In this document: piece after piece, positions 14,115 through 16,646 of the stretch
Numbering within the stretch: position 1 is the stretch's first letter
Layout: each line of letters opens with the position of its first letter
Origin: PFJX01 sp031426815
GTDB taxonomy: Bacteria > Pseudomonadota > Gammaproteobacteria > Burkholderiales > Thiobacillaceae
NCBI GenBank assembly: GCA_031426815.1
Contig: JASJPG010000133.1
Coordinates: 1-16,646, forward strand
Direction: 5' to 3'
Length of the DNA stretch: 16,646 bases
The notes under the pieces: generated by a model
The model's input: the letters and a program-made list of their open reading frames with translations, nothing else
Told to the model about the DNA's origin: nothing
The model's database searches: none
Made by a program: the position numbers and the translations under genes

Positions 14115-14501
14115 TCAGCACTGCTCCCACGGCAATCCGTCAAAACGCCAGCCAGTGTGCGTGGAACGCCGATGGTTGTCGTCGAGCTCGCCCTCGAAGC
14201 CGTGCAGTACGTTGTAAACGTCGGTAAAGCCGTTTTGTTCCAGATATTCGCCGGCTTCCTTGGAGCGATTGCCCGAGCGACAGATCAGAATCACCGGGCG
14301 ATGGTGCGAGGCGGCCATGCGGACTTGCCCGAGGAAATGCGGGTTCAAATCCCAATTGATGCCTTCGTACCAGGCAATCAGGATGGCGCCGACCGGGTGG
14401 CCGACGAAGAGGAATTCGAACTCCGAGCGGCAGTCGATCAGGACTGCATCCGCTTGTTTTTGAACGAACTCGAAAGCCTCTTTCGGGGTCAGGTGTTTCA
14501 C
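14115..14501 (-). CDS. Single-domain rhodanese-like sulfurtransferase
   Basis: A 128-residue cytoplasmic rhodanese-domain protein expected to carry sulfane sulfur as a cysteine persulfide. The active-site loop is ILICRSGNRSKEAG with catalytic C74; the CH2A-type DCRSEFEF (23-30) and the C-terminal HTGWRFDGLPW are typical of single-domain rhodaneses. I chose a GTG start at 14501 because GAGGAG precedes it by 6 bases and the domain begins there; the next in-frame ATG upstream (14582) would add 27 residues, cross the promoter region and overlap the metH start codon. It is divergent from metH and convergent with the rubredoxin reductase. A link to the sulfide dehydrogenase-like module is possible but rests on proximity only. 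Confidence 0.88.
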   Translation of the reverse strand: MKHLTPKEAFEFVQKQADAVLIDCRSEFEFLFVGHPVGAILIAWYEGINWDLNPHFLGQVRMAASHHRPVILICRSGNRSKEAGEYLEQNGFTDVYNVLHGFEGELDDNHRRSTHTGWRFDGLPWEQC

Positions 14502-14547
14502 TGCGGTCTCCTCGCGTAAGTGACTGATTTTTCTTGGGGAATTTTCG

Positions 14548-14554
14548 TATAATA
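14548..14554 (+). promoter_or_regulatory. Overlapping -10 elements for metH (plus) and rhodanese (minus)
   Basis: TATAAT (14548-14553) is a perfect -10 for metH, with a weak -35 TGATTT at 14525-14530 (17 bp spacing) and a start near 14560. The minus strand of 14554-14549 reads TATTAT (five of six) and points at the rhodanese gene, whose leader would be about 40 bases. No good minus-strand -35 is visible. Confidence 0.55.
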
Positions 14555-14581
14555 GCCGCCCTTTTTGCCGGCCGCTCAGCA

Positions 14582-16646
14582 ATGTCAGACCCTACTCCCG
14601 ACCGTACTTCAGAACTTCGCGCCATTGCCGCTCGCCGCATCCTGATCCTGGACGGGGCCATGGGCACCATGATCCAGCGTTACGAATTGACCGAGGCCGA
14701 TTATCGCGGCGCGCGCTTCGCCGACTGGCCGAGCGATCTGAAGGGCAATAACGACCTGCTGCTGCTGACCAAACCGGACGTAATTCGCGAGATCCACAGC
14801 CAGTATCTCGCCGCCGGCGCGGACATTCTGGAAACCTGCACGTTCAACGCCAACAGCATTTCGATGGCCGATTACGGCATGGAAGCGCTGGTCTGGGAGA
14901 TCAATCACGCCGGCGCGACGCTGGCGCGCGCGGCGGCGGACGTCTATTCGACGCCGGACAAACCACGCTTCGTCGCCGGCGTGCTCGGCCCGACCTCGCG
15001 TACCGCGACGCTGTCGCCCGACGTCAACGATCCGGGATTCCGCAATGTCAGCTTCGATCAACTGGTCACCACCTATTACGAAGCCACCGACGGCCTGGTC
15101 AAGGGCGGCGCCGATCTGCTGCTGATCGAAACCGTGTTCGACACGCTGAACGCCAAAGCGGCGGTGTTCGCGGTGAAGAAGTACTTCGACGATGTCGGGC
15201 GCACTTGGCCGATCATGATTTCCGGCACCATCACCGACGCCTCTGGCCGCACGCTGTCCGGCCAGACGGTGGAAGCGTTCTGGAATTCGTTGCGCCATGC
15301 CGACTGTTTCTCGTTCGGTTTCAACTGCGCGCTGGGCGCCGCCGAACTGCGTCAGCACATCGACGAGATTTCGCAGAAGGCCGATTGCTTCACTTCCGCC
15401 CACCCCAACGCCGGCCTGCCGAACGCATTCGGCGGCTATGACGAAACCGGTGCGCAAATGGCCGCACAGATCGGCGAATGGGCGCGCGCCGGCCTACTCA
15501 ACATCGTCGGTGGCTGCTGCGGCACCTCGCCGGAACACATCAAGGCGATTGCCGACGCGGTGGCCGATTGCGCCCCGCGCGTGCCGCCCGTGATCGTGCC
15601 GTCCTTGCGTCTGTCCGGCCTGGAGCCGTTCAACGTCGGCCGCGACAGTCTGTTCGTCAACGTCGGCGAGCGTACCAACGTCACCGGCTCGGCCAAGTTC
15701 AAACGATTGATCATCGACGGCAACTATGACGAAGCGCTGGTCATCGCGCGCCAGCAGGTCGAAGCCGGCGCCCAGATCATCGACATCAACATGGATGAGG
15801 GCATGCTCGACGGTGAGGCGGCGATGGTGCGCTTCCTCAATCTGGTCGCCAGCGAGCCGGACATCGCGCGCGTGCCGATCATGCTCGACTCGTCGAAGTG
15901 GGCGATCATCGAAGCCGGCCTCAAGTGCGTGCAGGGCAAGGCGGTAATCAACTCGATCTCGATGAAGGAAGGCGAGGCCGAATTCCTCGAACGCGCCAAC
16001 CTCGCGCGCCGCTATGGCGCGGCGGTCATCGTCATGGCGTTCGACGAAGCCGGCCAGGCCGACACCTACGCGCGCAAGGTCGAGATCAGCGCCCGCGCCT
16101 ACAAGTTGCTGACCGAACAGGTCGGCTTCCCGGCGGAAGACATCATCTTCGATCCGAACATCTTCGCGGTCGCCACCGGCATTGAGGAACACGCCAACTA
16201 CGCCGTCGATTTCATCGAAGCGACGCGCTGGCTGCGCCAGAACCTGCCGCACACGCATATTTCCGGCGGCGTCTCCAACGTGTCGTTCTCGTTTCGCGGC
16301 AACGAGCCGGTGCGCGAGGCGATCCACACCGTGTTCCTCTATCACGCGATCCAGGCCGGCATGGACATGGGCATCGTCAACGCCGGGCAGTTGGGCGTCT
16401 ACGACGAGATCCCGGCCGAGTTGCGCACGCTGGTGGAAGACGTCGTGCTCAACCGCAACCCGGATGCCGCCGACCGTCTGGTCAGCTTCGCCGAAACGGT
16501 GAAGGGCAAGGTCAAGGATGCGGTCGAAGAACAGGCCTGGCGCAGCGAGCCGGTGCTGGCGCGGCTGACCCATGCGCTGGTGAAAGGCATCACCAGCCAT
16601 ATCGTGGAAGACACCGAAGAAGCGCGCCTGCTGTTCGACCATCCGG
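14582..16646 (+). CDS. metH: Cobalamin-dependent methionine synthase, N-terminal 688 residues (cut by window end)
   Basis: Cytoplasmic enzyme that moves the methyl group of 5-methyltetrahydrofolate through cobalamin to homocysteine, making methionine. The frame is open from the ATG at 14582 to the window edge. The homocysteine domain (about 13-335) begins with ILILDGAMGTMIQ and carries the zinc ligands C249 (FGFNCALG), C312 and C313 (GGCCGTSPEH), matching C247, C310 and C311 of E. coli. The pterin domain (about 355-615) starts with FVNVGERTNVTGS and includes DINMDEGMLDG. The start of the cobalamin cap domain (from about 650, LARLTHALVKGI) is also present, so this is the full-length type and not a split homocysteine subunit. 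No Shine-Dalgarno is visible before the ATG. The leader is too short for a cobalamin riboswitch. It shares a divergent promoter region with the rhodanese gene. Confidence 0.96.
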   Translation, partial: MSDPTPDRTSELRAIAARRILILDGAMGTMIQRYELTEADYRGARFADWPSDLKGNNDLLLLTKPDVIREIHSQYLAAGADILETCTFNANSISMADYGMEALVWEINHAGATLARAAADVYSTPDKPRFVAGVLGPTSRTATLSPDVNDPGFRNVSFDQLVTTYYEATDGLVKGGADLLLIETVFDTLNAKAAVFAVKKYFDDVGRTWPIMISGTITDASGRTLSGQTVEAFWNSLRHADCFSFGFNCALGAAELRQHIDEISQKADCFTSAHPNAGLPNAFGGYDETGAQMAAQIGEWARAGLLNIVGGCCGTSPEHIKAIADAVADCAPRVPPVIVPSLRLSGLEPFNVGRDSLFVNVGERTNVTGSAKFKRLIIDGNYDEALVIARQQVEAGAQIIDINMDEGMLDGEAAMVRFLNLVASEPDIARVPIMLDSSKWAIIEAGLKCVQGKAVINSISMKEGEAEFLERANLARRYGAAVIVMAFDEAGQADTYARKVEISARAYKLLTEQVGFPAEDIIFDPNIFAVATGIEEHANYAVDFIEATRWLRQNLPHTHISGGVSNVSFSFRGNEPVREAIHTVFLYHAIQAGMDMGIVNAGQLGVYDEIPAELRTLVEDVVLNRNPDAADRLVSFAETVKGKVKDAVEEQAWRSEPVLARLTHALVKGITSHIVEDTEEARLLFDHP

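Noticed and set aside
14502..14581. Cobalamin riboswitch before metH
   Set aside because: Only 80 bp lie between the divergent genes and the predicted leader is about 22 bases; no B12-box-like sequence is seen.

Overview
The window looks like a chromosomal segment of a GC-rich betaproteobacterium, probably one that lives at oxic/anoxic boundaries and may handle reduced sulfur. Supporting signs are the order zapB-like / zapA / 6S RNA / 5-formyltetrahydrofolate cyclo-ligase, OxyR and MsbA of proteobacterial type, a flavocytochrome c sulfide dehydrogenase-like pair, a Pseudomonas-type rubredoxin reductase and full-length MetH. The exact genus cannot be read from the sequence. I see no phage, insertion sequence, tRNA, rRNA or CRISPR array.

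Layout. (1) 1-117: downstream of msbA, with a GTAG-type REP-like palindrome repeated exactly, in the other orientation, at 4372-4400. (2) 118-4291: housekeeping block. msbA (minus) is divergent from a short coiled-coil gene, then zapA, 6S RNA, the folate cyclo-ligase and oxyR. (3) 4292-4600: non-coding, with the second REP-like copy. (4) 4601-7423: a large membrane-anchored Cache-HAMP-PAS-PAS-PAS-GGDEF diguanylate cyclase, convergent and overlapping with a small secreted protein gene. (5) 7411-11696 (all minus): regulator gene (Crp/Fnr family), monoheme cytochrome c (fccA-like), Tat-exported flavoprotein (fccB-like), a 10-helix membrane protein and the small secreted protein. A perfect FNR box, TTGATcacgATCAA, sits upstream of fccA and overlaps the regulator's stop codon. 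(6) 11697-12211: a 515-bp divergent intergenic region with an AT-rich core. (7) 12212-14097: rubrerythrin, rubredoxin and rubredoxin reductase, a complete chain from NAD(P)H to peroxide. (8) 14115-14501: a rhodanese (minus). (9) 14582 to the window end: metH, cut by the window edge.

Working model. The centre (7.4-14.1 kb) is an accessory redox neighbourhood. An FNR-type regulator probably controls a periplasmic flavocytochrome c module. The divergent cytoplasmic operon detoxifies hydrogen peroxide through rubredoxin. A rhodanese lies beside it. The main anomaly is that the fccB-like protein keeps the flavin-attachment cysteine and one redox cysteine but has serine where sulfide dehydrogenases carry the second redox cysteine. 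Its module also includes a membrane protein I cannot place firmly. Together these suggest a flavocytochrome c variant whose substrate or mechanism may differ from classical sulfide oxidation.
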